Shown in pieces: positions 11,844-63,809 of a stretch of 64,000 nt of DNA. Source of the stretch: Setoptus koraiensis (taxonomy: Eukaryota > Arthropoda); assembly GCA_048013815.1 (NCBI GenBank), contig CM106585.1:9672001-9736000 (forward strand), in the 5' to 3' direction. The position numbers and the translations under genes were made by a program. Numbering within the stretch: position 1 is the first letter of the stretch; each line of letters starts with the position of its first letter. The notes under the pieces are model-generated. The model had not been told where the DNA came from, did not search any database, and saw nothing but the letters and a program-made list of their open reading frames with translations.

Positions 11844-14550
11844 CTATTTACTATTGCTGGCAATATCGAAATGAACGGTTTCACAATAGAGGAAGGTATT
11901 GAAATTTGCGCAACAAGTATATCGGGATAAATCCTGTCGAAAGTATCAATCCTGCGAGAGTGAGGTGTCCTCAGCTTGGCGCGAGATTATCTACCTTGTT
12001 ACATGTGAGTGAGCAATTAATCAGAAAATACCGTCTACAAGGGCGAAATTTGCCTTTATTGTTGCATTGTTGTCCAGACAGATTAGCCTGTTTCATGAAC
12101 TGACTGTCAGATAGACTCACACAGACACGAAGCTTAGCCAGTGGATACCTCTCTGTCCAGCATGGATAGATGACACAAGATAAAGCAGGCGTATGTGATC
12201 GTTGGCGGGGTGTTTATGGCATCGAAAAATCAGCCGGTTCATCATTCATCATTCTGGCACTGACAACATGATCGAATCGATCATTGTTTCGTTTCTCGCT
12301 AGTTGTTACATGCGAGGGAGACCTGTCTTGTTTTCAATATGCATTTGTTACGTTTGAAGAGGGAAGGGGGCAGAGCAGAGAATACAAATTTGTTACATTT
12401 GTTATCGCGCCAGGAGCATGGTCAATTTTCCATTAGTTTCGGTAACTTGGTGCACGAGCCGAAGATGATTTATGCGGCGTTTTGTCGACAACAACGCAAC
12501 GCAACGCAACACAACAAGCAAACAAGCAAACAAACAAGCAAACAAGCAGGCAAACAAATGTATTTGATTATTGGCCAATACCTTCTTCTCTGGCATTTGC
12601 AACAACTGCAAAAATAGCCTTGGCGTGGAGCCCTGTCTGGCGCAATTGCAAGATGCGCTGGACCAGAGCGATGAACAAAGTGTTGTTTGATGCGAAAATG
12701 GTTGGGCATTGATTGTACTGTTGTTGTCATGGTCCATTTATCGATAACTGGACTGGTCATTGTGCTGGCCAGTCGGGCGACCGGGCCCCAACCAGACCAT
12801 TGTTTGTGCATGAGACGACATGAGGGCGCTGAGCAAATGCGAGCCCCGCTTTCGTTGGCGCGTGCCATGATACTACCTGGATTGGGCCGTGACAAGGCAC
12901 GGTTATCATGGTTGTACATAGAATGTAATAGAATAAAGAATGTTTTTCTCTCTTTCTCACCCTGCGTCGTGGGCCCCGGCCAACAGAGGCGCACTTGCAA
13001 CAAGAATGCGACCGCTAATCTGGATTCCGCGGGCCACCACCATCCTTCGATCGCCGTGATCGGGGGGGGGGGCACACGTAGGCCCTTGATCAGCCAGTGA
13101 TATTGTTGTATATCGATGTAGCTAGGTAACGTTTGCCTGGCCGCCAGTGTGGGCCGGCTCAAATGCATGCCAGCTGGAAAATGGGAAGAAAACGGCAATA
13201 TCCATGGTAATAAAGAATGGAGGCTATTATATCGCTATTATATTGTTCTTATGGAATGACAAGCGCACACTCACAACAAATACGAAGCTATCTCGTTCGA
13301 GCGCCAGATCGGATGACAAGAGATGTATTAAGCCATTGCCGGCGACTGTGTGTATTGGCAGCGCAATTATTGATCTGCAACCTTTGCCACGGCTACACAT
13401 TCACCACAGCCAGATACAGTGTAGGTCGAATACATCGGACCTAGACAGTATAATATTTGGCCAGGCGAAACAGTGTAAAATTGATTAAGTTCGAGCCGGT
13501 ATCTGTCAGCCACCGGCTACCTCAAATGGGCCCCTCAAATGGATTACTGGCCACTGGAGCACGAGCCAACAAAAAGGCCAACAATTATTGGTTGCCAGTG
13601 AATTATTCGGCTGGCCAGCGGCGATTGGCAAGCGGGCCCAAGCGGCCGGCCGGCCGGCCGAATAATAATTCACCCAGTGGCTCGGATCGGCGCACGCGGC
13701 AGCCAGTGATTCGCTTCACTGGCTGAGCACGTCGTAACATATCTAAACTATGGATAAACCATGGAGCACCTGTCTGGCTGTATTTTTTGCCATCGTCCAG
13801 CGATGTATTGCCCTGTGTGTATGACGTGCTTGTTATGCGCACTTGTTATGAGCCCTCTTGGCGCCAGTTGTTGTGCCACTTCCGCCCTTCTCTATCCGTT
13901 GTTCACTCGATCCTCATTGCTGACCATTGCCGGCCAGCGAAGGGCAACAACACACGAGTTTTAATACGAGCCGAGATGTGAAAGGAAATGTAATGCCACG
14001 TCGTGCCTTGGGCCGGCCATGACACACACAGGGGTCATTGATATTAGTACAAATATTTTGACAGCTTTTGCTATCAACGGTGCACACCAGCCGAAATAAC
14101 GGTATATATAGAGACGGCAGCGTTTATTGTTGTTGTTGTTGTTGCTGTTATAATAACACCGCCGGCCAATATGAACCTTTGAATCCTTTTGTCCGCACTG
14201 GCGGGCGCTGTTATTATCGCCCATTGATGGGCCGCCTCAATGGGCCATCGGATATCTTGTCAAGATTTCCGACGCGGCCCAAAAAACAAAACATAACGCT
14301 CACAAAACCCAATTTGTTGGACTCCGACGGTATTTTTGTTCCTTTTCGGTGTTGTGCGCATTTCTCGTTATGCGGCTCTCGTTTCTGTCCCTTTTCTCTC
14401 GTTGTTCTCCCATTAGTCGGCGTTGCTCGGTCGCGGGCGAACGGACCTCATTTCACATGGTCGCGACCAGTTGTGTGTGTGTGTGTGTCGAAATGAATTT
14501 TTGCCGGTCACCATGGCAACCTTTATTTGTCGCAACAACCACAACCACAC

Positions 14551-14638
14551 AGCAGCAACAGCAACAACAGCAACGACAACAACAACAGCAACGACAACAA
14601 CGGCAACTACAGCGACAACAGCAACAACAACAACAATT
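14551..14638. repeat. CAA/CAG/CGA trinucleotide run
   Basis: An impure CAA-type microsatellite of about 88 bp. It produces poly-Gln, poly-Thr and poly-Asn readings in the three frames. Confidence 0.85.
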
Positions 14639-14837
14639 GACCAGCGTTTAACGGACAACGCACACACGCACAAACATTCTCACATAACAATATTAGCAAC
14701 GTGCCTGCTCATTGAAGGTGCACATTGGAACGCACGGTCAGAGAGAGCGAGAGAGAGGGGGGGCAATCTATTTGAGCCACCAAATAGATTGCAACATTCA
14801 GATACAGCAACAGACTTACGTAATTATGCTCTCATTT

Positions 14838-14932
14838 TGTTGTTGTGGTTGTTGTCGTTGTTGTTGCTGTCGTTGTTGTTGTTGTGGTTGCTGTCGTTGT
14901 TGTTGTTGTGGTTGCTGTCGTTGTTGTTGCGC
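14838..14932. repeat. TTG/TCG trinucleotide run
   Basis: An impure TTGTTG(C/T)GG-type microsatellite of about 95 bp, the complement-type counterpart of the CAA runs nearby. Confidence 0.85.
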
Positions 14933-15302
14933 CGCTCGCTCGTGTTGGTGTGGTCGCCAAGCTCGTTGCCCTCGGACCGTGCGCGCGACACTGGCCGCAC
15001 GCGGGTGTGTTATCTCGGGTGCCCCCAATGCAGCCGCAACAACAACAACAACAGCAACGGCAGCAACAGCAACAACGGCAACAGCAGCGCCACCAACTGC
15101 ACCAACAACCACAAATTTAGTCATATGGTTCGGTTGTGTCCGGCTCTGGCCAGAGCAAAAGCGAGTTGTGAGTGGCGCGGGCACGGGCTGGCTTGCGTCA
15201 TACTAACGGCATAACGGTATTACTGTGTGACTATGCTCGTGCTGGTGTGTGGAGGCAATTGTTTTGTCTCTGCCATTCGACTTACTGCACTGGGTCAACG
15301 GC

Positions 15303-15372
15303 TAATTGTTGATTGAGGGAGCGAGAGGGAGAGAGAGAGAGAGGGAGAGGGAGAGAGAGAGAGGGAGAGAGG
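15303..15372. repeat. Purine-only GA-rich tract
   Basis: About 60 bp of nearly pure GAGAGAGGGAGA-type sequence, close to mirror-symmetric, so it could in principle form triplex (H-) DNA. It lies about 700 bp upstream of the first IQ-gene start codon. Confidence 0.8.
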
Positions 15373-15850
15373 CTTCGCTTAACGGTCGCAACACACAGTC
15401 ACAAATGGTTACATAATGTGTCCACTACTGTAACAAGCGCCTAATGTTATGTAACTATGTATGGCAAACTGTTTTTGGTCTCATTTCGTCATCATTTCAT
15501 GTCGAGTGTGGCGCCAGTGTCCGTCTCGGTGAGCTTATTTATTTTGCCATTATCGTCGACAAATCAAGCCATTAGTATTACACACACACTTACTTGACTT
15601 ACATGAGCCAAAGCGATCAAATATTGTCATCTAGTCTCGCTAATATGAATAAATAATGGCAGCCATAATCCTAATTGAAGCAGCGGCCCGCCACTCAAGC
15701 TGCCGTGATCATTACCGCCACCACTAGGCCAGCCCAGGTCGCCCACGTCGCCGGAACATCTCGCCCGCCCGCCCGCTCTAGTCGAGCCAGCCCAGTCTTG
15801 CCATCAGAGTATTGCCAGCAGCGTCTTGCCAGCATATTTTTGTCCGCTTA

Positions 15851-15906
15851 GTCTTGCCAGAATAGTCTTGCCAGAATAGGCTTGCCAGAATAGGCTTGCC
15901 AGCGTA
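15851..15906. repeat. 14-bp tandem repeat, 4 copies
   Basis: The unit GTCTTGCCAGAATA occurs twice exactly, followed by two variants beginning GGCTTGCCAG. Looser copies of CTTGCCA lie just upstream. It sits about 160 bp before the MGCNQST start codon, in the likely promoter region. Confidence 0.85.
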
Positions 15907-16067
15907 GGCACGAGCAAGATATTAACTGAGGCCCGCTCAATTTGGGCTCAATTTGGGCTCGTTTCGCAACGCCGGCCGGCAACTCGCAAGTCAGTGTTTA
16001 TGGTGCCCGGTGTTGCCGTTGGGCCGAAAGTTCAAGCCGTATAGCAGCGAGCACAGATAAGGCGACC

Positions 16068-56564
<40,497 letters not shown>

Positions 56565-57643
56565 CAGCTCTAATGTTGACGACGCATACACACTAAAACT
56601 CATTTATTATACACCAAAACATAATTATATTATTACATAACCAATCATATAACATTACACAACAAATATAAGTGTGTGAGCTCGTGTGTGTGTGGTTTAC
56701 CTGAGTGTGTTTATTGGCTGATAAGGGGTGCCTGTGTGAGTGTTGATCGTAATCGCACGAGGAGCCGGGTCTCGCTATCGTTATCAGCGTGATGGGAGCT
56801 GAGCAGAAAAGTTTATAAAATGAGATAACACCAACATAAATCACTGTGTCTATGGCTATCGCTGTGAATCGGGTGAAATCTGCAAGCTGAATTCAATTAT
56901 TATTAGTGTTGCCATTAGCATTATCTATCTGTAGAGTACGTTGGCCACTATTCAGATTGCTGGCAACAACAACAACAACAACAACAGCAACAATACCGAC
57001 AAACACGGTCGATCCCTTCCACTGCTAGCACCGGCCTGGTCAGCGAGACTGACCAGCACGAGTAATAGCATTATCCGGCCGTTAGATGGACCGTTAACAC
57101 ACATGCACTCATTGGTACGCATCATCGCCGCAGTTAGATCTTGTGGTGCAGATTGGATGGCGTCCAGTGGCAGAATTAGGCGCGCTTTTATATTTGATTA
57201 CGGTGGACACCGGGATGTATGGTTGCCAGTGTTGTTGTTGATATTCAGAAACAAACAAGCATTCAAAGATAACAACCAACTTGCTTGTTTGTTCTTTTGT
57301 TTGCCTATCCGGATGACTGGTTGTAACACCGTCAGCTGCACCACCACCAGGTAACATCAATCAGCTTGGTGTAGGCTCGCTGTTGCTGTTGTTTCGTCGG
57401 TGGCCGTCGCCAACAACAACTGACGGTCGCAACAGCACCAACAACAACACTGTCTCGGCACGTAGCGGCAAACTATTAGCAGCTTGTAGCACATTGATTA
57501 TCATTACGATAACACTGCCAATTATTCAATTATGTACATATTATCAGCATAATTTATTACATACTTTATACACGCTTGCATTCACTCACAAGAAATACTC
57601 ACGACACATCTCTAGCGTGTCTACATGTCTACTTATTGAGCCA

Positions 57644-57674
<31 letters not shown>

Positions 57675-59537
57675 GCCTCACTTGCCACATATTGCTAGCC
57701 ACGTAATGTTGCCTCATCAAGCCACTAGACCGCTCTCGCAGTGGACAGACGGAAATTGGCAGCGGAAGTAGTGAGCAGTTTCTTATGTTGAACTTTGTTC
57801 ATTCGTAACTGGTTGCAAAAAACACCGCCAAACAAACCGTTGGCACACAAACAGCCCCGTGTAAACGCTGTCGCAATTACCCAGCTAACAATTGTCAATG
57901 TCAAGTGAGCCAGACAAGTAGTTGAGCTAGTATGAGATGATGACTTACGAAACGATCCCAACGAGCTGGCTTTTAATTAGTTTGATAGAAATCAATTCAG
58001 TCTGATTGAGAGCTTACAGATACATAATAATATCAATACATGTAATAATAATCGTCTCTTAGCACACCACGGAGCCTATAACACGTGATCTATTGATTTA
58101 AACACACACACAAATTTCAGGTAGCGACCACCTTAACCAGCCTGCATATTATGCTACTCACAAGAAACCACTAACAGCAACAGCAACAACTACAATCACT
58201 TTATTACTCTCATACCATATTGCATCACATGACCTTATTAATATAGACAGCTCACGCAAAGCAAATAGCTTATGCTCATCTATTGATACAATTGTCAATT
58301 TACATGTAATCAATATTATCATAATGAAACCGCCCACGCGTTGTTTCTGTAAGCAAACACTCTCACTCGAGTCACATTAATATTGATGATGATGAATCAA
58401 ATCTCATACAGACGAGTGATAGAATGTTGAAAATATTTCTAATGTAAGGTTATAGATGATAATGATAAAAACTAATTTGTTGTTGTCGGCGGCCCAAACT
58501 TGATTATGCAACAACCAGCAAATACTATCACACAAACAAGCGAACAAGTGACATAGAATGATGGCTTCATGTGGGAGTTGATGCAAACCATTCAATTTAT
58601 TCAAATGACGAGCGCTTTGATTGAGACTTCATCTATAAGATCATGTAATCGAATGTTTGTCACGTGCGTCAGCCGAGTCAGTGTTACATTCCAAGCTCAA
58701 TGTATTGCTTACCATCATAAAGTTAATACCGTTATTGCGTCATCTACATACTATTACAGGGACTACTAGTTACCCACAACTGCTATCCACTGATACCAAC
58801 AACAACAGACAAGCTACGCGGACATTAAGGCCCCTCTAATGAGCTCATCCGGTTTGTTACAGCATCTGGATGGGTCAGCCAAGCGAAACAACACACTCAT
58901 GCCCATCCCCAAAAACATGCACCCACTCAAGGTATACACGACGCACGACACACGACGCACGACACAATATACATAAACACACACACACACACACGAGAAT
59001 AGATAGAATGGTACAGAGTATCCACCTATATTATATGCACTACATCAACAACATAAACACACAACCACAACAACAACCAAAACACTATCGTGACACATTG
59101 GCACCATCTAATATATATACTGATAGCATTAAGAGAATTAACGCATATATTAAGATAATTTAATTGCATTGAAGAACTCACAATGGCATCATTAATCAGA
59201 ATATGATGATTTCAGAAACGATTTATTCGATCATTATGACTACTGCACTAAACTAATTCGCCTGATGACATTGGCACAGCGAAACACACACACACACCCA
59301 ACGAGGTATTCCCAAAATAAGAGACATTCAACAGTACATTGAATCAGCACAAACAATAAACATCAGGATGATCCAAGCGATTCCATCTGATCACCTCGTT
59401 CGTGTTGCTCTTATTTTTTCCCTTTTCACCCCAATCTTAAATGGCGATCAATAATGGTGAAATTAGCGCCCGTAACAAACCTGAGAGCAGTTTGGTTGCC
59501 TATACAAACCAGCGTATACTGTAGCAGTATATGCTGG
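56565..59537. other. 3'UTR of the IQ gene and AT-rich intergenic DNA
   Basis: Microsatellites (GT near 56685, CAA near 56965, 57645 and 59065, CA near 58978 and 59286) and AT-rich sequence. A frame at about 56940-57354 ends at a fair donor (ACCAG followed by GTAAC) but is repeat-derived at its start. No gene was accepted. Confidence 0.5.
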
Positions 59538-59887
59538 CTAGCCTGGTGAATCGAGCTGTTCTAGCCAGCGATAAAATTTGTCTTTCATTCGGGCCATTTT
59601 AGCAATATCACGATGCTGGGAGTGTGCCTCGAAGTAGCTATCCATGTCGAAGTTCCCCAGTCAACCGTCATTATCTACTTCCTGTAACAGGTGATCGATG
59701 GCCTCCGAGCTGGGGTATTGTATTTTTTCATCTGTTACCCTGTCTGACTCGTCGAGAATAGTGGCCAGCTCATAGAAATAGTCGGAGACGCTCTTCTCTG
59801 TTTCGGCGAGCCAGGCCTGTTGTTCCTGTTGTAGCTCGTGACTCAATCTGAAGGATCTCTGCTCTGTAGGGTAGAGTTTTAGTGCGC
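59538..59887 (-). pseudogene. Exon-like reading region of an unrecognised gene, with a break
   Basis: A complement-strand acceptor (TTTCTCTATTTATAG) at 59888 opens a frame rich in charged helix-forming residues, including LSHELQQEQQAWLAETEKSV and YFYELATILDESDRVTDEK. Protein-like sequence continues in the same frame to a stop at 59538, with about one break on the way. It lies directly downstream of the signal-peptide frame at 60115-59927 and may be its second exon, but the splice phase between them does not close cleanly. The family was not recognised. It may be a decaying gene, or a live gene with an unseen intron. Confidence 0.35.
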
Positions 59888-59926
59888 CTATAAATAGAGA
59901 AATCATCACGTACAGAATGTGTCGTA

Positions 59927-60115
59927 TCAAATCTGTCGACGGACAGTTCTCTTTCGCATAGTCGTGTACTGCTTGAACTTTGGCCGGCCAGGCTGTTGGT
60001 ACAACTTTTGCGAGATTTCTTGTCCATCGATCGCACTTTGAGAGGTCCTCTCGCTAGCATAGGCAATCACAAGCACTGACGCAACAACGGCGACAGTGAA
60101 CAAAACTGAATTCAT
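59927..60115 (-). CDS. Signal-peptide frame of a small secreted protein candidate
   Basis: A 62-residue frame whose start MNSVLFTVAVVASVLVIAYA is a clear signal peptide, followed by SERTSQSAIDGQEISQKLYQ and a basic end (MRKRTVRRQI). The real protein probably splices out of this frame before the basic tail into the charged helical region just downstream. No good donor in the right phase was seen. Unrecognised family. Confidence 0.35.
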   Translation of the reverse strand: MNSVLFTVAVVASVLVIAYASERTSQSAIDGQEISQKLYQQPGRPKFKQYTTMRKRTVRRQI

Positions 60116-60322
60116 TTTCGCGCGCCTCTCCTTGTGTGCTAGTATCGCTGAATATCCTGAGGCCATTGTCAACGTTTGCGAGAATTTATCAAGACACCGT
60201 TGTTGACTGAAATTCAATTGATGCGTGTCGTTCGATGGTATTGCGAGTACACAAGCACTTATTCTCATGTCGTTCGACACGAATCTATTTTCGTATTTTC
60301 ATCTCGCTATCTCCTTATGCAG

Positions 60323-60741
60323 AGTGGGCTTATTTGGTCGAGTATAACAATGGTTTGTCGCAGCTTGATCACGCCAGTGGTACTAAAATGCCATGCTGCT
60401 ATGCCTTGTGTTATCGTAAGCGAGAACAACGAAGAACGATATTCATTGAACAGTCAACTTGGTATCAACCTGTGATACCTAGACTTTGGATCATAATATT
60501 CGCTTACTAGCAACAATTGAAAACTGTAACTGTACTTGGTAGGCTCGGGATTGCTGATGTTCACTTGATGTGTGTTGATGATGATAGAGACGATGATTTG
60601 AGGGATTTTATCATAGCTGGTCATTATTGAGATGGACAGTGTGATGCAGCAGGTACTCTGGACAAACAAGCGCCATTGTCCGTGCAAATAGACAATGCTG
60701 ACCAAACCACAACACTTTCGCTACCGCGCTTCTCCAGTTAA
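60323..60741 (+). CDS. Candidate two-exon 3' part of a small cysteine-bearing gene
   Basis: Exon 60323-60415 has a strong acceptor (CTCGCTATCTCCTTATGCAG) and donor GTAAGC, is 93 nt in phase 1-1, and reads WAYLVEYNNGLSQLDHASG then TKMPCCYALCY. A following exon 60632-60741 keeps phase if the acceptor TTATTGAG is used, and reads GQCDAAGTLDKQAPLSVQID to a stop. The gene would run divergently from the complement-strand secreted candidate 200 bp away. The 5' exon was not found and the family was not recognised. The second acceptor (GAG) is weak. Confidence 0.3.
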
Positions 60742-61002
60742 CACTTCCGTTACTGCGGCGTGATTTGTGCTTAGAGCAGGTGAGCGGGCAAAGAAAAGAA
60801 AGGTAAGATCGGTTAAAATTGAGACAAGGTTCGACTTCGAGCCGCATCGCTAACTCTAGCAGTCAACAGGTCAGTTGCTGGGTGGACGATCATTTATTCA
60901 ATTATTTATGGTGTATAATGTTATCCTGAGCCGCTTCCAGAAAACCTTCCTCCCATCTACAGAGTTTTTACGAAAAGCGTGATCATTTTTGGCGGTTCAG
61001 CG

Positions 61003-61016
61003 CAGACGATCGTCTG
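61003..61016. repeat. 14-bp palindrome upstream of the transposase
   Basis: CAGACGATCGTCTG, 90 bp before the transposase start codon. Whether it belongs to the element is unclear. Confidence 0.6.
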
Positions 61017-61105
61017 ACGCAGGCGATCTGATTTTTCTTCTGGCGTGTTGCACAACTCTTTGTGCTCATTTTCGCTTAAAATTTTTCTTCACTGTGACTT
61101 TCAAA

Positions 61106-62014
61106 ATGACTCCACCAAGCTCGTTTAAGCTTGATGGGCGTGTTGAGCAGCTGCACAAGCTAGGCTATTCACATAGAATGATCATTGCGACACTAAAAAA
61201 GGAGCAGATTTGTACTTCGCACGGACTTGTGCACAAAATCATCCATTGCATAGGCAAAAAGAGAGAGCTGTGCGATCGAACAAACTTAAAAGTTCGACAC
61301 AAAGACAATATAAGAACACCCACAAAGTTAAAGAAAATAGCGGAATATGCATCACAAGAGAACTCACCAACTCAAGCATCGATCGCGAGAGAATTGAATG
61401 TCAGCACATCGACAGTCAATAAAATCCTGCATGAGGATCTAAAATTGGTAACAAAGAAGAAATACCGAACTCATGATTTAACACAGCTGCACATGATACA
61501 ACGATGGGTAAGAGGTAAGCGTATACTGAGAGGCCCACTGCTTAAGCGCAACATGGAATATGTTGTCACACTGGACGAGTCGTGGCTGTGCTTGTGCGAC
61601 GTAGACGCGGTGTCGCCAATTTGCTATCTGCCAAAGAATGTGCCTGTGCCTGCGCACTATGCAGTGACCAAGAAATCCCGATATGGCCCAAAAGTGATGG
61701 TAGCGGGGATAATGAGTGGCCGGGGCAATTTACCCCTTGTTGTTGTGCCGCGCCAAACAAAATTCAACAGTGATTTTTACATGGACCAAGTTATGGTGCC
61801 GCTCATCACTGAATGGCTGCCTGTGCTGTATCCAGGCGAAATGGATAAAATTTTCATTCACCATGATGGTGCTACCAGCCACACATCAGAGCAGACCAAA
61901 AGAGAATTGGATGAATTTAGGGCGTGTTTTGGGTTTAGTTACATCGCCAAAGAAGACATTCCCCCTAACAAGGTAAACCTCCTAGGGGTGACACTCAGAA
62001 TACGCCCACTATAG
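61106..62014 (+). mobile_element. Tc1/mariner-class transposase, C-terminally truncated
   Basis: A 302-residue frame from ATG at 61106. Residues 1-60 and 70-130 form the two helix-turn-helix DNA-binding halves (FKLDGRVEQLHKLGYSHRMI; SPTQASIARELNVSTSTVNK). Catalytic Asp157 is in VVTLDESWL and Asp254 in FIHHDGATSHTS. The frame reaches AKEDIPPN and then diverges where relatives continue SPDxxPMD with the third acidic residue. The DDE/D triad is therefore incomplete and about the last quarter is lost, unless the AAG/GTAAAC at about 61969 is a used donor. Terminal inverted repeats and a TA duplication were not found. Probably immobile. Confidence 0.8.
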
Positions 62015-62255
62015 TCTCTATGAACTCTCCAGTGTACCGAGAACAAGAATACGCTAGTCTCGTTCCCAACTTCGGCCAAAAAAATTCTAGATTTTTCTTC
62101 GTATTTTCTGAAGTTAGACCCACTATTTGGATCCACAATAGTCCATCAAGCATCCACGGATGATGCTTATGGTAGAAGATAAATTTCTGAATATATCAGG
62201 ACTGATAATGAAAATTTTGGTTGATTGGTTGGTTGGTTGGTAATTCCTAGCGTAA
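62015..62255. other. AT-rich spacer after the transposase
   Basis: Contains a TTGG(T) run near 62220-62240. Nothing else was recognised. Confidence 0.5.
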
Positions 62256-63505
62256 TTAATACAGCCAGCGTATTCGTAAAGTAGTAAATGGGCGGATTTC
62301 AACAAACATAGTTGTCACCATCTTTAGAAACACCACGCTACTATTTTGGGAAATATCTTCAAAAGGGGTACCAATCCCAGGCTGGTCATTGGTGTCAGTG
62401 ATGTCCTCCACTGGCTGAACTATTCCTTCTTCCGGTTGAATAGCCTCTTCATCTGGGCAACCATCGTCCATCACCATCGGCTGGGATTGACTCGAAATTA
62501 TGGACTGCGAGAAGTCACTCAGCTCCTCCATTGATTTCACAATCTCTTTTCCTAAGATAATGATAGGATCAGATTTCAATTTGTATACGTCTGCATCGGT
62601 CAAATAATAATGAATGATGCCATGGGGATCCATTTCACCCTTGATCAATGCTGCTATATACTGAATGGCCTCCGAAGGGCAGGCTCCAATCGGATTCCTC
62701 TCCTCGCACTGTGACACTAGAGCACGATCAACTTTAGTTGACAGACACTTCTGAAAGAGCTCCTTAACTGTTTTAAACTCTTCTTCGGTTTGAATAAAGG
62801 CTCTATGACCAACGAGAATGGATAGTGTCTGGACACGAACGCCCTTGTATGAATGTTAATCCATAAAACCATGTCATGTTTTTGAATTATGCCATTACTA
62901 TCGCCCCCCAAAAAAGGCTCCTTTCCTCGGAGTATGCTACCACCGTCGTGATATGACTTGTCAAACCCTAATCGCAATGGCCTGATAGAGGCACACGAGG
63001 GTGGAATGTAACCTTCTAACCCATATTCACTTATATCGATGTATTCCAGGTGGAAGGCGCCACAGAATCTCTCGTACAATTCTCCCATATCGATGTTAGT
63101 GAGGAATTCCAACAATACCCCGTAATCGTGTAGGCCATCCTCACGAGCTTTCAAATCGATGATGCCTCTGCGATCGAAATCCTACTTACCACCGATGTGT
63201 TTATAAACAAGCTTGGCCTCCACTGACTGGATATTGTTGGAATTTGTCCCAACATATATTATGAAGAATCCTTTTGCAACAGGTCTATCCTCGGTGGGCC
63301 GATCACCTTTGATAATAACGACCGCATGAGGGCGTTTTGTAGCCTTTCGATGACCAATGTATATCAGTGCTTCTCCTGGTTCATTGAGTAGGAAATATTT
63401 GGAAGAGTACATCCCCGGACCAAGAACATTAATAGAAGGACGTCCTTGACTGGCATATCTAAGCCGTAACATGTTTGTAACTAGTCGCCTTCTGATATAA
63501 CCCAT
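62256..63505 (-). pseudogene. Interrupted coding region of unknown family
   Basis: Complement-strand sequence from an ATG at 63505 to about 62256 reads as ordinary, non-repetitive protein over most of its length, but in two frames and with about two breaks, so either it is a decayed gene or fossil insert or it has unseen introns. The left-to-right order along the product is: a basic start (MGYIRRRLVTNMLRLRYAS), a beta-rich part (RPHAVVIIKGD, FFIIYVGTN), a middle with ELYERFCGAFHLEYIDIS and LRLGFDKSYHDGG, and a helical end with CPSEAIQYIAALIKGEMDP and an acidic tail. I do not recognise the family. Host gene, domesticated element and old RNA-virus nucleoprotein insert all remain possible. Confidence 0.4.
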
Positions 63506-63761
63506 GATCAGCTAAATTATGGTTACACGTTAGCGATTGGTTGATATTAATATATTCGAAGTATATATAGAATGATAATCAACCCAATTTGGCTAAAGTG
63601 GAAACTCCATATTTTGTTCCCTCTGTAAATCGATGTCAAGCAAAATGATATTTTTGGAAGACTGTTAAATATAGAATCATCAAAGGTATTCTGAAATCAC
63701 AACATCTGATATTTATATATGATACAGGTGAAACCACTTGTGAGGGAAACAGTGCCCCAAC

Positions 63762-63767
63762 TTTATT
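63762..63767 (-). terminator. Polyadenylation signal of the right-edge gene
   Basis: AATAAA on the complement strand (TTTATT as given), 43 bp past the stop codon at 63810. Confidence 0.6.
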
Positions 63768-63809
63768 GGTAAAAACACTTTATATAGAAACGAATATAAA
63801 TATAACGAA

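Larger units (their letters stand above)
11844..15850. other. Noncoding DNA upstream of the IQ gene, turning GC-rich and palindromic
   Basis: From about 12.0 kb the texture changes to GC-rich DNA full of GGCC, TGGCCA and GGGCCC words and homopolymer runs (for example G10 near 13062). Simple repeats include an AACAAGCAA-type run (about 12490-12560), CAA runs and TTG runs. Apparent long frames coincide with these repeats. No gene was recognised. Confidence 0.55.

Noticed and set aside
12470-13198. 242-codon complement-strand frame
   Set aside because: Starts in palindromic GC-rich DNA and ends in the AACAAGC repeat. No domain and no conserved motif.
14423-15214. 263-codon + strand frame
   Set aside because: It spans CAA and TTG microsatellites, and all frames there are long for the same reason. 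No splice or domain support.
56940-57354. Extra exon after the second IQ exon, ending at CCAG/GTAAC
   Set aside because: The preceding IQ exon ends in a stop codon, the frame begins in a CAA run, and no acceptor gives a convincing reading.
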